From contig JBFWQM010000145.1 in the NCBI GenBank assembly GCA_050249455.1, forward strand, positions 1 to 14,166: DNA of 14,166 nucleotides. The letters run 5' to 3'. The notes beneath the pieces are model-generated. The model was not told where the DNA came from, did not search any database, and saw nothing but the letters and a program-made list of their open reading frames with translations. Both the position numbers and the translations under genes were made by a program. Source of the stretch: JBFWQM01 sp050249455. GTDB taxonomy: Bacteria; Pseudomonadota; Alphaproteobacteria; MPNO01; VGEU01. Numbering within the stretch: the first letter of the stretch is position 1; each line of letters opens with the position of its first letter. Shown piece by piece: positions 7,375 to 14,166 of this stretch.

Positions 7375-8019
7375 TCAGGACTTGGGGAGCTGCGCTTCGA
7401 TCGCCTTCTTCAGGGTCTCGTAGTCGGCCCCGCCCGGGATGGGCTTGCCGTTGACGATCAGGGCGGGGGTGGCGTTGATCTTGAACGTCCGTTCGCCGCC
7501 CAGCCGCTGGCTGAGCACGGCGTTGAACAGCGACTCGTCCTTCAGGCAGGCATCGGCCTTCGCCTCGCCGACGCCGCCCAGCGCCGCGACCTTCTTCAGG
7601 GCGTCCAGCGGGTTCTCCGACCGCGCCCAGCTGAGCTGGCTGGAGAACAGTACGTCGACGAAGCTGAGGTAGCGCTCCGGCTCCGCGCAGCGCGCGATCA
7701 CCGAGGCGGTCAGCGCCAGCCGGTCGAGCGGGAAGTCGCGGAACACCACGCGGACCTTGCCGGCGTCAACGTATTCGCTCTTGATCTTGGGCAGGACGGT
7801 GCCGTGGAAGACCGCGCAGTGCGGACAGGTCATCGAGGCGTACTCGATCACCGTGACCGGCGCATCGGCCTTGCCCATCACGTGGTCGCTGGCCGTGACC
7901 TGGGTCGCATCCGGTGCCTCCAGGGCCGCCGGCGAATTCTGCGCGAACGCCGCCGGCGCCAGGGCGAGCGCCGCCGCCGCCCCCATCAGACCCCGCCGAC
8001 TTATCCACATGTACGACAT
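7375..8019 (-). CDS. DsbA-family thiol:disulfide oxidoreductase with Tat-like signal
   Basis: This is a 214-residue periplasmic thioredoxin-fold oxidoreductase that forms or rearranges disulfide bonds. The redox motif CPHC is at Cys65-Cys68 and the cis-proline (Thr184-Pro185, in NATPALIVNG) is present; the helical insert lies between them. The N-terminus has SRRGLMG at residues 7-13, an Ala/Leu-rich core and a likely cleavage site after AFA (residue 26), so export is probably by the Tat pathway, though the match to the consensus (SRRxFLK) is partial. ATG 8019 is favoured over the one at 8010 by GGAGGA at 8029-8024. It sits between dciA and smc, a synteny common in alphaproteobacteria without obvious functional logic. 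I leave the symbol blank because DsbA, DsbG-like and ScsC-like roles cannot be told apart. Confidence 0.9.
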   Translation of the reverse strand: MSYMWISRRGLMGAAAALALAPAAFAQNSPAALEAPDATQVTASDHVMGKADAPVTVIEYASMTCPHCAVFHGTVLPKIKSEYVDAGKVRVVFRDFPLDRLALTASVIARCAEPERYLSFVDVLFSSQLSWARSENPLDALKKVAALGGVGEAKADACLKDESLFNAVLSQRLGGERTFKINATPALIVNGKPIPGGADYETLKKAIEAQLPKS

Positions 8020-8023
8020 CAAT

Positions 8024-8029
8024 TCCTCC
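8024..8029 (-). promoter_or_regulatory. Ribosome binding site of the dsbA-like gene
   Basis: GGAGGA lies four bases before ATG 8019, the best ribosome site in the window. It decides the start in favour of 8019 over the downstream ATG at 8010 and over longer open-frame starts. Confidence 0.85.
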
Positions 8030-8084
8030 AAGCCACTAGATATAGCGGACAGCGCCGCGGCCCGTCCACTGGGCCAAGGCATTG

Positions 8085-8121
8085 GACTCGCGGCGAATCC
8101 GTCCGATGCCTCAATCGATTC
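8085..8121. promoter_or_regulatory. Cluster of three GANTC methylation sites upstream of dsbA-smc
   Basis: GACTC (8085-8089), GAATC (8095-8099) and GATTC (8117-8121) fall in 37 bp covering the end of dciA and the gap before the dsbA-like gene. GANTC is the expected target of the CcrM encoded in this window. Closer to the gene, TATATC with TGGACG 18 bases upstream (- strand) could be a weak promoter. Methylation-dependent control is inference. Confidence 0.5.
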
Positions 8122-8605
8122 GCGGCCCCCGGCCGCGGGCGGCGACCGCCCGGCCGAGCGCCATCAGCGCCTCGCGCAGGCCGGGGTCGTCGATCGCGGC
8201 CACTTTCTCCGCCAGCGCGGCCTCGGTTTCCGGCGCCACCGCGGGCGCCGGCCGGCGGCGCAGGCCGGCCGGCGGGGCGACGCGGCCGTGGGCGATCGCG
8301 ATGCGCGTCACCGCGGCATAGCCGAAGAACGCGTTGATCCGCTCGATCAGCACCGGCGCCAGGTGCTGCAGGGTGGGCGCGAACGCGCCGGCGCAGCGCA
8401 GATGCAGGGTGCCGCCGGCCTCGTCGCGCCGCGCGGCGATGCGCTGCGGCACCGCCGCGGCGGCGATCTCGGCGCCGGCGATCTCGGTCCAGCGGGTGAT
8501 AAGCTCGCCCTGCGCGAAGCCGCGCTTCCTCAGCGCCGGCTCGCCGATCCGCGGCAGGCAGGCGGACAACGCATGCACGCCGCGCCGTCTCGGTGCTTCC
8601 GCCAT
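8111..8605 (-). CDS. dciA: DUF721 protein, DciA-like helicase-loading factor
   Basis: The 164-residue, Arg/Ala-rich protein carries a DUF721 domain at about residues 15-105, including a W-x-x-I-A-G segment near residues 39-44 and the LHLRCAGAFAPTLQHLAPVLIERIN stretch, which is quoted here in part for its family look: a beta strand followed by helices with a hydrophobic pattern. DUF721 proteins include DciA, which loads the replicative helicase DnaB in bacteria lacking DnaC. The C-terminal third is low-complexity and Pro/Arg-rich. It is divergent from mutY with 57 bases between the two starts, and lies 91 bases upstream of the dsbA-like gene. The same neighbourhood (mutY, DUF721, dsbA, smc) is common in alphaproteobacteria. 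The DciA role is inferred from the family; sequence conservation in DUF721 is low. Confidence 0.78.
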   Translation of the reverse strand: MAEAPRRRGVHALSACLPRIGEPALRKRGFAQGELITRWTEIAGAEIAAAAVPQRIAARRDEAGGTLHLRCAGAFAPTLQHLAPVLIERINAFFGYAAVTRIAIAHGRVAPPAGLRRRPAPAVAPETEAALAEKVAAIDDPGLREALMALGRAVAARGRGPRID

Positions 8606-8662
8606 CGCGACCCCGTCCGACTCGACCCCTCATGCTATGCTGGCCGCCCGATGAGGACAACG
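8606..8662. promoter_or_regulatory. Divergent control region between dciA and mutY
   Basis: The 57-base gap must hold the promoters for mutY (+) and dciA (-). On the + strand an extended -10 (TGC followed by TATGCT, 8633-8641) would start a transcript near 8648; no good -35 is visible. The same AT-richer bases read TAGCAT on the - strand, so the two -10 regions may overlap. GAGGA at 8653-8657, five bases before ATG 8663, is the mutY ribosome site and argues against ATG 8651. One GANTC site lies at 8619-8623. Confidence 0.5.
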
Positions 8663-9769
8663 ATGGCCGCGCCATCTTCCGTCGCAGACCCGGCTGCCCT
8701 GCTGGCCTGGTACGACCGCCACCGGCGGGTCATGCCGTGGCGGGCGCTGCCCGGCGAGAGCGCCGACCCCTACCGGGTCTGGCTGTCCGAGATCATGTTG
8801 CAGCAGACCACCGTGGCGACGGTGGGGCGCTATTTCGACGCTTTCGTGTCGCGCTGGCCTGCCGTGGACGACCTCGCCGCCGCCGGCCTCGACGAGGTGC
8901 TGCACGCCTGGCAGGGCCTCGGCTACTACGCCCGGGCGCGCAACCTGCACCGCTGCGCCCAGGCGGTGGCGCGCGACCACGGCGGCCGGTTCCCCGACGA
9001 CGAGGCGGCGCTGCTCGGCCTGCCCGGGGTAGGGCGCTACACCGCGGCGGCGATCCTGGCGATCGCCTTCGGCCGCCGCGCGACGGTGGTGGACGGCAAC
9101 GTCGAGCGGGTGATCGCGCGCCTGCATGCAGTCGAGACGCCGATGCCGGCGGCCAAGGGCGAGATCTACGCGCTGGCCCAGGCGCTGACCCCCGATGCGC
9201 GGCCGGGCGACTTCGCCCAGGCGATGATGGACCTCGGCGCCACCGTCTGCACGCCGCGCCAGCCGCGCTGCAGCCTGTGCCCGTGGCGCGTGCCGTGCCG
9301 CGGCCGCGCGGCGGGCATCGCAGAGGACCTGCCGCGGCGGGCGCCCAAGGCGGAGCGGCCGCGGCGCCACGGCGTCGCGTTCTGGACGGTGCGCGAGGAC
9401 GGCGCGGTGCTGCTGCGCCGCCGGCCGGAGGAGGGGCTGCTGGGCGGCATGACGGAGGTGCCGTCGACGCCGTGGCGCGGTGCGCGCTGGGCGGAGACGG
9501 AGGCGCGCGCCATCGCCCCGTTCGACGCGGACTGGCGGCTGCTGCCCGGCACAGTCCGCCACGTCTTCACCCATTTCGCACTGGAGCTGCAGGTGATGGC
9601 CGGGCGGGTCGGCGCGGCGAAGCGCGGCGACGGCTTCTGGTGCCCGATCGACCGGCTGGGCGACCATGCGCTGCCGACGGTGATGAAGAAGGTGGTGCGC
9701 CACGCCCTGGTGCAGTCCGCCGCCGGCGGCCGCGGCGAGGCGTGGCTGATCGACGCCGAGGGGCCCTAG
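8663..9769 (+). CDS. mutY: Adenine DNA glycosylase MutY
   Basis: MutY removes adenine mispaired with 8-oxoguanine and so prevents G:C to T:A mutation. The 368-residue protein has catalytic Glu43 in SEIMLQQT, the helix-hairpin-helix LGLPGVGRYTAAA (residues 118-130), catalytic Asp144 in VVDGNVERV, and the [4Fe-4S] cluster ligands Cys196, Cys203, Cys206 and Cys212 with C-x6-C-x2-C-x5-C spacing. A C-terminal NUDIX-like domain (about 235-368) recognises 8-oxoG and includes the FTH loop at 302-304, the counterpart of the usual FSH. ATG 8663 is chosen for its GAGGA ribosome site; ATG 8651 would add four residues. Its stop lies only four bases from the stop of the convergent histidine kinase gene. 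Confidence 0.96.
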   Translation: MAAPSSVADPAALLAWYDRHRRVMPWRALPGESADPYRVWLSEIMLQQTTVATVGRYFDAFVSRWPAVDDLAAAGLDEVLHAWQGLGYYARARNLHRCAQAVARDHGGRFPDDEAALLGLPGVGRYTAAAILAIAFGRRATVVDGNVERVIARLHAVETPMPAAKGEIYALAQALTPDARPGDFAQAMMDLGATVCTPRQPRCSLCPWRVPCRGRAAGIAEDLPRRAPKAERPRRHGVAFWTVREDGAVLLRRRPEEGLLGGMTEVPSTPWRGARWAETEARAIAPFDADWRLLPGTVRHVFTHFALELQVMAGRVGAAKRGDGFWCPIDRLGDHALPTVMKKVVRHALVQSAAGGRGEAWLIDAEGP

Positions 9770-9773
9770 CGCG

Positions 9774-11570
9774 CTACTCCGCCGCCTGGGCGGTTTCCGG
9801 CGGCAGGACGCGGTCGGGCGGGAACGTGAGGGTGACGGTGGTGCCGCGGCCGGGCTCGCTCCGGATGGCGAGCGTGCCGTCGTGGCGCTCCACCAGCCCC
9901 TTGCTGATGGACAGGCCGAGCCCGGTGCCGGACCGGCGCCGTGCCTTCTCGTTGTCGGCGCGGCCGAACGGCTGCAGCGCATTTTCGACTTCGTCGGCGG
10001 TCATGCCGATCCCGGTGTCGGCGACGCGCACGGCGATGCCGCCGTCGCCGGCGGCGGCGAGCGTCAGCGACACCGTCCCGCCGGCGTCGCTGTACTTCAC
10101 GGCGTTGGACAGGAGGTTGATCAGCACCTGGCGCAGCCGCGTCTCGTCGCCGCGCAAGGTCGGGGCGATGCCGCCGTCGTCGAAGCCCAGCGCGACGCCG
10201 GCGGCCTCCGCCTGGGGGCCGACCATGGCGGCGGCGCCGCGCGCCACTGCGGCGAGGTCGACCTCGCTTTCGCTCATGCGCAGCCGGCCGGCTTCCATCG
10301 CCGCGACGTCCATCAGGTCGTTGACGATGGCGAGCAGATGCTGGCCGGCCTCGTTGATATGGCTGGCGTACTCGGCCTGCTGGCGCGACGGCTTTCCGAA
10401 GGCGTTGGAGCGCAGCAGGTCGGAGAACCCGATCACCGCGTTGAGCGGCGAGCGCAGCTCGTGGCCCAGCGACGACCAGAACAGCGACTTGCGCTGCTCC
10501 TCCGAGACCGCGGCCTCGCGGTCCTGCTCGGCCTGCGCCTTGGACTGCGCCAGGGCGCGCGTGAGCGCCTCGTTGCGCGCCGCGCGCCGCGCCAGCGCCG
10601 CGAAATAGATCAGCAGCGCCGACGCGCCGGCGCCGCCGGCGCCCATGATGACCAGCACGGCGTTGGCGACCGGGGCGATCGCCGCCGTGGTGGTCTCGGC
10701 GACGGCGACCATGAACGGCTCGCCCTCGACGCGCCGCATGGCGACCAGCCGTTCCTTGCCGTCGATCGGCGATCGGGCGGTGACGGTGCGCACCGCCCGC
10801 GCGCCGCGCGTGCCGGTGCGCCAGTGGACGTCGAGGTCGGGCAGCGTCGGGACCAGCACCCTGCCGACCCAGCCCTCGGCATGCGGGTGCCGCAGCAGCA
10901 GCGTGCCGTCCGGGCCGAGCAGCGAGACCGCGGTGTCGGGATCGTGATCGATGCTGGCGAAGAAATCTCCGAAGTGCTGGTCGTCCAAGGTGGCGATGAC
11001 GACGCCGGTGAAGCTGCCGTCGGCATCCTCGAGCCGGCGGCTCACCCGGATCGCCCACAACCCGTCATGGGGACTCTTGATCGGGCGGTCGACGTAGACG
11101 GTCTGCCTCGGGCCGCTGCGGTGGGTCGCCAGATGGCGTTCGTTGGACTCGCGCAGCGCCGCGGCGCCCGCCGCCGCACTGCTCGCGAGCATGGTTCCGT
11201 GGTGGTCGAGAACATGGACGTCACGGATGTAGGCGATGCTTCTCACATCCTGCATCAACATCTCATGCGTCGCGCCCGCCTCGTGGCGGACGCTGTGCAG
11301 GACCCCGTGCCCGGTCGCCACCAGGAGTTGGCCGAGGGTTTCGGTCGTCCGCTCGATATACTCGGCAAGCAGGATCGTGAGGTTCATCAGGTCGTCGCGC
11401 TCCTCGCGGAACGCGACCCGGTGGATGAACCAGCTCTGTGCGGCCGCCGCCAACAGGGTCAGCAGCGCCAGCACGATGCCGGTGGCGCGCAGCCGCGCGC
11501 TCTGCGACAGCAGCGCGCGGAACGGCCGGATGCCGGAAAGTCGTGTCTCGATCGCCAAGCGTCCACCCAA
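9774..11570 (-). CDS. Membrane sensor histidine kinase with periplasmic sensor region
   Basis: This 598-residue two-component sensor kinase has a first membrane helix at about 31-49, a periplasmic region of about 250 residues, and a second helix at about 301-323. The size and pattern suggest a Cache/PDC-type ligand-binding domain; the ligand is unknown. A short coiled coil (330-360) leads to the HisKA domain with phospho-accepting His370 in GHELRSPLN, then the HATPase domain with N-box residues Asn485 and Asn489, DTGIGM (518-523) and GTGLGLS (548-554). No receiver domain is fused and no response regulator lies nearby. No ATG exists before the first helix: the start is TTG 11570, or TTG 11558 with GGTGG just upstream. 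It follows ccrM after 70 bases on the same strand and may be cotranscribed with it. Confidence 0.92.
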   Translation of the reverse strand: MGGRLAIETRLSGIRPFRALLSQSARLRATGIVLALLTLLAAAAQSWFIHRVAFREERDDLMNLTILLAEYIERTTETLGQLLVATGHGVLHSVRHEAGATHEMLMQDVRSIAYIRDVHVLDHHGTMLASSAAAGAAALRESNERHLATHRSGPRQTVYVDRPIKSPHDGLWAIRVSRRLEDADGSFTGVVIATLDDQHFGDFFASIDHDPDTAVSLLGPDGTLLLRHPHAEGWVGRVLVPTLPDLDVHWRTGTRGARAVRTVTARSPIDGKERLVAMRRVEGEPFMVAVAETTTAAIAPVANAVLVIMGAGGAGASALLIYFAALARRAARNEALTRALAQSKAQAEQDREAAVSEEQRKSLFWSSLGHELRSPLNAVIGFSDLLRSNAFGKPSRQQAEYASHINEAGQHLLAIVNDLMDVAAMEAGRLRMSESEVDLAAVARGAAAMVGPQAEAAGVALGFDDGGIAPTLRGDETRLRQVLINLLSNAVKYSDAGGTVSLTLAAAGDGGIAVRVADTGIGMTADEVENALQPFGRADNEKARRRSGTGLGLSISKGLVERHDGTLAIRSEPGRGTTVTLTFPPDRVLPPETAQAAE

Positions 11571-11582
11571 GAGAGCGTGCGG

Positions 11583-11602
11583 GCGATCCTCAGCGATCCT
11601 TA
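11583..11602. repeat. 10-bp tandem repeat upstream of the histidine kinase
   Basis: Two adjacent 10-bp units, GCGATCCTCA and GCGATCCTTA, differ at one base. The unit length is about one helical turn. They lie just before the kinase start, next to an AT-richer segment (11600-11620) that stands out from the GC-rich surroundings, so they may be a regulator-binding site; that is inference. Confidence 0.5.
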
Positions 11603-11640
11603 GTTATGAATTGGTTAGGTGAAAGACGAGAACTGCGGCC

Positions 11641-12726
11641 TTAGGACTCTTCGCCGCGGATCTGGCTGCGCAGCGCGTCGATCGGGTGCGCCTTGCCCTT
11701 CTTCTCGTAGTGCCAGAACGTCCAGCCGTTGCACGCCGGTGCGTTCTGCACCTTGGCGCCGATCTGGTGGATCGAGCCGCGCTCGCCCTGCCAGTCGATC
11801 GAGCCGTCGGCGCGGATGCGGGCGAAGAACCGCTTGCGTTCGTCGAACAGCCGGTCGCCCGGCGCCAGCAGGCCGCGCTCCACCACCGTTCCGAACGGGA
11901 TGCGCGGGGCCAGCCGCTTCGACGGGGTCGCGTAGAGCGACGGATCCTTCGGCGCCTCGATGGCGGCGATGCGCTCGCGCGCGATCGCGGCGTATTCCGG
12001 GTCGCGCTCGATGCCGATCCAGTGCCGGCCCATCCGCTTGGCGACCGCGCCGGTAGTGCCGGAACCGAAGAACGGGTCGAGCACCAGGTCGCCGACCGAA
12101 GAGGAGGACAGCAGCACGCGGTAAAGCAGCGCCTCCGGCTTCTGCGTCGGGTGCGCCTTGCGCCCGTCCTTGCGCAGCCGTTCCGGCCCGCCGCACAGCG
12201 GCAGCAGCCAGTCCGAGCGCATCTGCACGCCGTCGTTGAGCGCCTTCATCGCCTCGTAGTGGAACGTGTATCGCTTGTGGTCGCGCCCCTTGGCGCACCA
12301 GATCAGCGTCTCGTGGGCGTTGGTGAACCGCTTGCCGCGGAAGTTCGGCATCGGGTTCGACTTGCGCCACACCACGTCGTTCAGCACCCAGTAGCCGAGG
12401 TCCTGCAGGATGGTGCCGACGCGGAAGATGTTGTGGTAGCTGCCGATCACCCACAGGCTGCCGTGGTCCGCCAGTACGCGCCGCGCCGCGGTCAGCCAGC
12501 GCCGGGTGAAGTCGTCGTAGGCGGTGAAGTCGGCGAACTTGTCCCACGCGTCGTCGACCCCGTCGACCACCGTGTTGTTCGGCCGGTGCAGGTCGCCGGA
12601 GAGCTGCAGGTTGTACGGTGGATCGGCGAAGATCAGGTCCACGGATCCGGCGGGCAGGCGCTCCAGCACCTCCACGCAGTCGCCGACGATGACCTCGTTA
12701 CGGGTCGGTGTTGTTGGCCCCTTCAT
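11641..12726 (-). CDS. ccrM: CcrM-type GANTC adenine-N6 DNA methyltransferase
   Basis: CcrM methylates adenine in GANTC late in the alphaproteobacterial cell cycle and thereby times transcription of cell-cycle genes. The 361-residue protein has the catalytic motif DPPY (residues 35-38) ahead of the AdoMet-binding motif DPFFGSGTT (217-225), the beta-class order. A C-terminal extension (about 265-361), including NAPACNGWTFWHY (328-340), is characteristic of CcrM and serves DNA recognition. No restriction endonuclease lies beside it, so it is a solitary methyltransferase. I chose ATG 12726 over TTG 12765; length then agrees with known CcrM proteins (about 358). It follows rnhB after 51 bases, as in many alphaproteobacteria, and five GANTC sites lie just upstream. 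Confidence 0.96.
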   Translation of the reverse strand: MKGPTTPTRNEVIVGDCVEVLERLPAGSVDLIFADPPYNLQLSGDLHRPNNTVVDGVDDAWDKFADFTAYDDFTRRWLTAARRVLADHGSLWVIGSYHNIFRVGTILQDLGYWVLNDVVWRKSNPMPNFRGKRFTNAHETLIWCAKGRDHKRYTFHYEAMKALNDGVQMRSDWLLPLCGGPERLRKDGRKAHPTQKPEALLYRVLLSSSSVGDLVLDPFFGSGTTGAVAKRMGRHWIGIERDPEYAAIARERIAAIEAPKDPSLYATPSKRLAPRIPFGTVVERGLLAPGDRLFDERKRFFARIRADGSIDWQGERGSIHQIGAKVQNAPACNGWTFWHYEKKGKAHPIDALRSQIRGEES

Positions 12727-12749
12727 CCGCCCAAAGTGCGGGGACGGAT

Positions 12750-12823
12750 GACTCCGGGTCAACAAAAATATTCTGAATCAATCACTTAGACTATATGTTG
12801 CGAGTCCGGACTCAGCGCGACTC
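12750..12823. promoter_or_regulatory. Five-site GANTC cluster in the ccrM upstream region
   Basis: GACTC (12750-12754), GAATC (12775-12779), GAGTC (12802-12806), GACTC (12809-12813) and GACTC (12819-12823) lie within 74 bp, covering the rnhB-ccrM gap and the last codons of rnhB. On the - strand a TATAGT (12795-12790, five of six matches to TATAAT) could be a -10 element starting ccrM mRNA near 12783. The three upstream sites would then lie in the -35/upstream region and the other two in the start and leader. In Caulobacter, GANTC sites in the ccrM promoter region link transcription to methylation state, and the same is inferred here. Confidence 0.7.
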
Positions 12824-13419
12824 AAAATCTTGAGAACCGGCTCGAAGGTGCGGCGGTGGTGCGGGGTCACGCCGTGGCGATCGAGGCCGGCGCGATGTTC
12901 CGCGGTGCCGTACCCGACATTGGTCGCCCAGCCATAGCCGGGATAGCGCGGTGCCAGCGCCGCCATCAGCCGGTCGCGGGTCACCTTGGCGACGATCGAG
13001 GCGGCGGCGATCGAGAGGCTCAGCCCGTCGCCGCCGACCACGGTGCGCACCGCGCAGGGCAGCATCGGCGCCCGGTTGCCGTCGACGAGCGCGACGTCGG
13101 GCGGCGCGCCGAGCGCCATGAGGGCGCGCTGCATGGCGAGGAAGCTGGCCTGCAGGATGTTGCGGCGGTCGATCTCGACCGCCGAGGCGGCGCCGACGCC
13201 GACCCGGGCGCAGCGCAGGATGGCGCGGGCGAGCCGCTCGCGCTCCGCCGCCGTCAGGACCTTCGAATCGTCGATCTCCGAGCGCAGCGCGCGCGACAGC
13301 CGGCGGCGCTCCAGCACCACGGCGGCGGCGACCACCGGCCCAGCCAGCGGCCCGCGGCCGACCTCGTCGATGCCGGCGACGCAGCCGTCGCACGTGTCCT
13401 CGATCGCCAAATCCGGCAT
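12778..13419 (-). CDS. rnhB: Ribonuclease HII
   Basis: RNase HII cuts DNA at single ribonucleotides and removes RNA from RNA-DNA hybrids using two metal ions. The 213-residue protein carries the four acidic metal ligands: Asp18 and Glu19 in GIDEVGRGPLAGP, Asp113 in LVDGN, and Asp131 ahead of SIAAASIVAKVTRDR. The C-terminal segment HGVTPHHRRTFEPV (182-195) is also typical. Length is normal. Start ATG 13419 has AGGGG almost touching it, a short spacing. The gene is 75 bases past the hydrolase gene and 51 bases before ccrM. Its last codons contain three GANTC sites and a possible ccrM -10, so its 3' end probably doubles as the ccrM promoter. Confidence 0.96.
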   Translation of the reverse strand: MPDLAIEDTCDGCVAGIDEVGRGPLAGPVVAAAVVLERRRLSRALRSEIDDSKVLTAAERERLARAILRCARVGVGAASAVEIDRRNILQASFLAMQRALMALGAPPDVALVDGNRAPMLPCAVRTVVGGDGLSLSIAAASIVAKVTRDRLMAALAPRYPGYGWATNVGYGTAEHRAGLDRHGVTPHHRRTFEPVLKILSRAESGLATYSLSD

Positions 13420-13494
13420 TCCCCTGGCCCGGCCCCACCCTGGTTATGTGGGGCGGACGCTAGCACGGATGCGACCGACTCGCAGCGATGCCGC

Positions 13495-14166
13495 TCAGAA
13501 CGTGTGCGCGAAGAAATCCCGCATCATGCGGTAGGATTGCCGGCACAGCTTCTCGTCATAGCGCAGCTCCGCGCCGTTCTGGCCCTTGTCGCAGAACGAG
13601 TGCACGGCGTGGCCGAACATCATCACCTGCCAGTCGACCCCGGCATCGGTCATCTCGGCCTCCAGCGCATCCATCTGCGGCTTGGGCGTGACCGGGTCGG
13701 CCGAGCCGTGAAGCGCCAGGATGCGGCCCTTGATCGCCGGCCTCGCGGAGGCGTCCACCGGGTTGGGCAGGGTGACGTGGAACACCACGGTGCCCTGGAA
13801 GTCGGCGCCGGCGCGGGCCTGCTCCAGCGCGAAGCCGCCGCCGATGCAGTAGCCGATGGCGCCGCGGCGGCCGTCGATCACGCCGAGCCGGTCGGCCTCC
13901 GCCGTCAGCGCCTTGTACGCCGCGGCGCCGCAGCCGAGCAGGTACTTGAGGTCGTTGCGCACCGCGCGCGAGGTCTTCATCAGGTCGTCGCGCGTCTTCT
14001 CCTTCGCGCCGTAGCCGGCGCCGAACATGTCGGCGACCATGACGACATAGTCCTTCGCCGCGACCTCGTGCGCCATCTCGATCGAGTGCGGGCAGACGCC
14101 GAGCCAGTCAGGCTGCATCAGGACGGCGGGCCGCTTCGCCTTGACCGTCTCGTCGTAGACGATGAC
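13495..14166 (-). CDS. Dienelactone hydrolase family protein, 5' end missing
   Basis: This is an alpha/beta hydrolase of the dienelactone hydrolase family, cut by the right window edge. The frame stays open from 14166 to the stop at 13495 (223 codons), so ATG 14118 is probably internal. The catalytic triad is visible: nucleophile Cys in GYCIGGG (codon near 13846), Asp in HGSADPVTP, and His in GHAVHSF. The nucleophile elbow uses Cys, as in true dienelactone hydrolases, rather than Ser. The natural substrate is not predictable: most family members are general carboxylester or lactone hydrolases and no aromatic-degradation genes are seen nearby. It is transcribed toward rnhB with a 75-base gap, so it may lead that gene group. 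Confidence 0.88.
   Translation of the reverse strand, partial: VIVYDETVKAKRPAVLMQPDWLGVCPHSIEMAHEVAAKDYVVMVADMFGAGYGAKEKTRDDLMKTSRAVRNDLKYLLGCGAAAYKALTAEADRLGVIDGRRGAIGYCIGGGFALEQARAGADFQGTVVFHVTLPNPVDASARPAIKGRILALHGSADPVTPKPQMDALEAEMTDAGVDWQVMMFGHAVHSFCDKGQNGAELRYDEKLCRQSYRMMRDFFAHTF

Noticed and set aside
3865..8337. A 1490-codon + strand open frame opposite smc, dsbA-like and dciA
   Set aside because: It mirrors the third-position GC bias of the real - strand genes and has no recognisable motif. The opposite strand carries smc with all its ATPase motifs.
9779..9796. Possible mutY terminator inside the 3' end of the kinase gene
   Set aside because: It has only a 5-bp stem, a 5-base loop and TTT after it. 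This is weak and expected by chance in such GC-rich coding DNA.
11600..11620. CtrA-like half sites (TTAG/GGTTAG) upstream of the histidine kinase
   Set aside because: Neither TTAA-N7-TTAA nor a full TTAACCAT is present. The match is too loose to call in the absence of footprinting.
11641..12726. Restriction-modification system around the methyltransferase
   Set aside because: No endonuclease or specificity gene is adjacent, and the C-terminal domain and rnhB neighbour fit a solitary CcrM.
12727..12765. Extended ccrM start at TTG 12765
   Set aside because: It adds 13 unconserved residues. ATG 12726 gives the length expected for CcrM.

Overview
The window is chromosomal DNA from a very GC-rich alphaproteobacterium. 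Three things point there: the detached F0 operon in the order atpI-atpB-atpE-b'-b without F1 genes, a CcrM-type GANTC adenine methyltransferase next to rnhB, and the block mutY / DUF721 (DciA) / dsbA-like / smc. The exact order (Rhizobiales- or Rhodospirillales-like) cannot be fixed by reading alone. Most genes are core housekeeping genes. I saw no tRNA, rRNA, CRISPR array, insertion sequence or prophage.

Layout. 1-161: G/C-tract-rich inverted repeat. 162-1100 (+): DMT/EamA-family permease. 1101-1317: (TC)10 tract, REP-like nested palindrome and the F0 operon terminator. 1318-3758 (-): F0 operon, transcribed atpI (3758-3390), atpB (3344-2613), atpE (2568-2344), b' (2300-1800), b (1800-1318), with a good sigma70-like promoter at 3806-3834. 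3898-8605 (-): dciA (8605-8111), dsbA-like (8019-7375) and smc (7359-3898). 8663-9769 (+): mutY, divergent from dciA. 9774-11570 (-): membrane sensor histidine kinase, converging on mutY with a 4-base gap. 11641-12726 (-): ccrM. 12778-13419 (-): rnhB. 13495 to the right edge (-): dienelactone hydrolase family gene, 5' end missing. No stretch over 300 bases lacks a gene.

How the genes relate. The F0 genes encode the proton-conducting membrane half of ATP synthase. dciA, smc, ccrM, rnhB and mutY all serve chromosome replication, segregation, methylation or repair. The histidine kinase has no response regulator beside it. The main regulatory signal is that GANTC, the expected CcrM target, clusters in two places: five sites in 74 bp just upstream of ccrM, and three sites in 37 bp ahead of dsbA-smc. 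This suggests methylation-state control of ccrM itself and possibly of the smc-containing cluster. I did not find a clearly undescribed multi-gene system; the notable observations are regulatory and structural.
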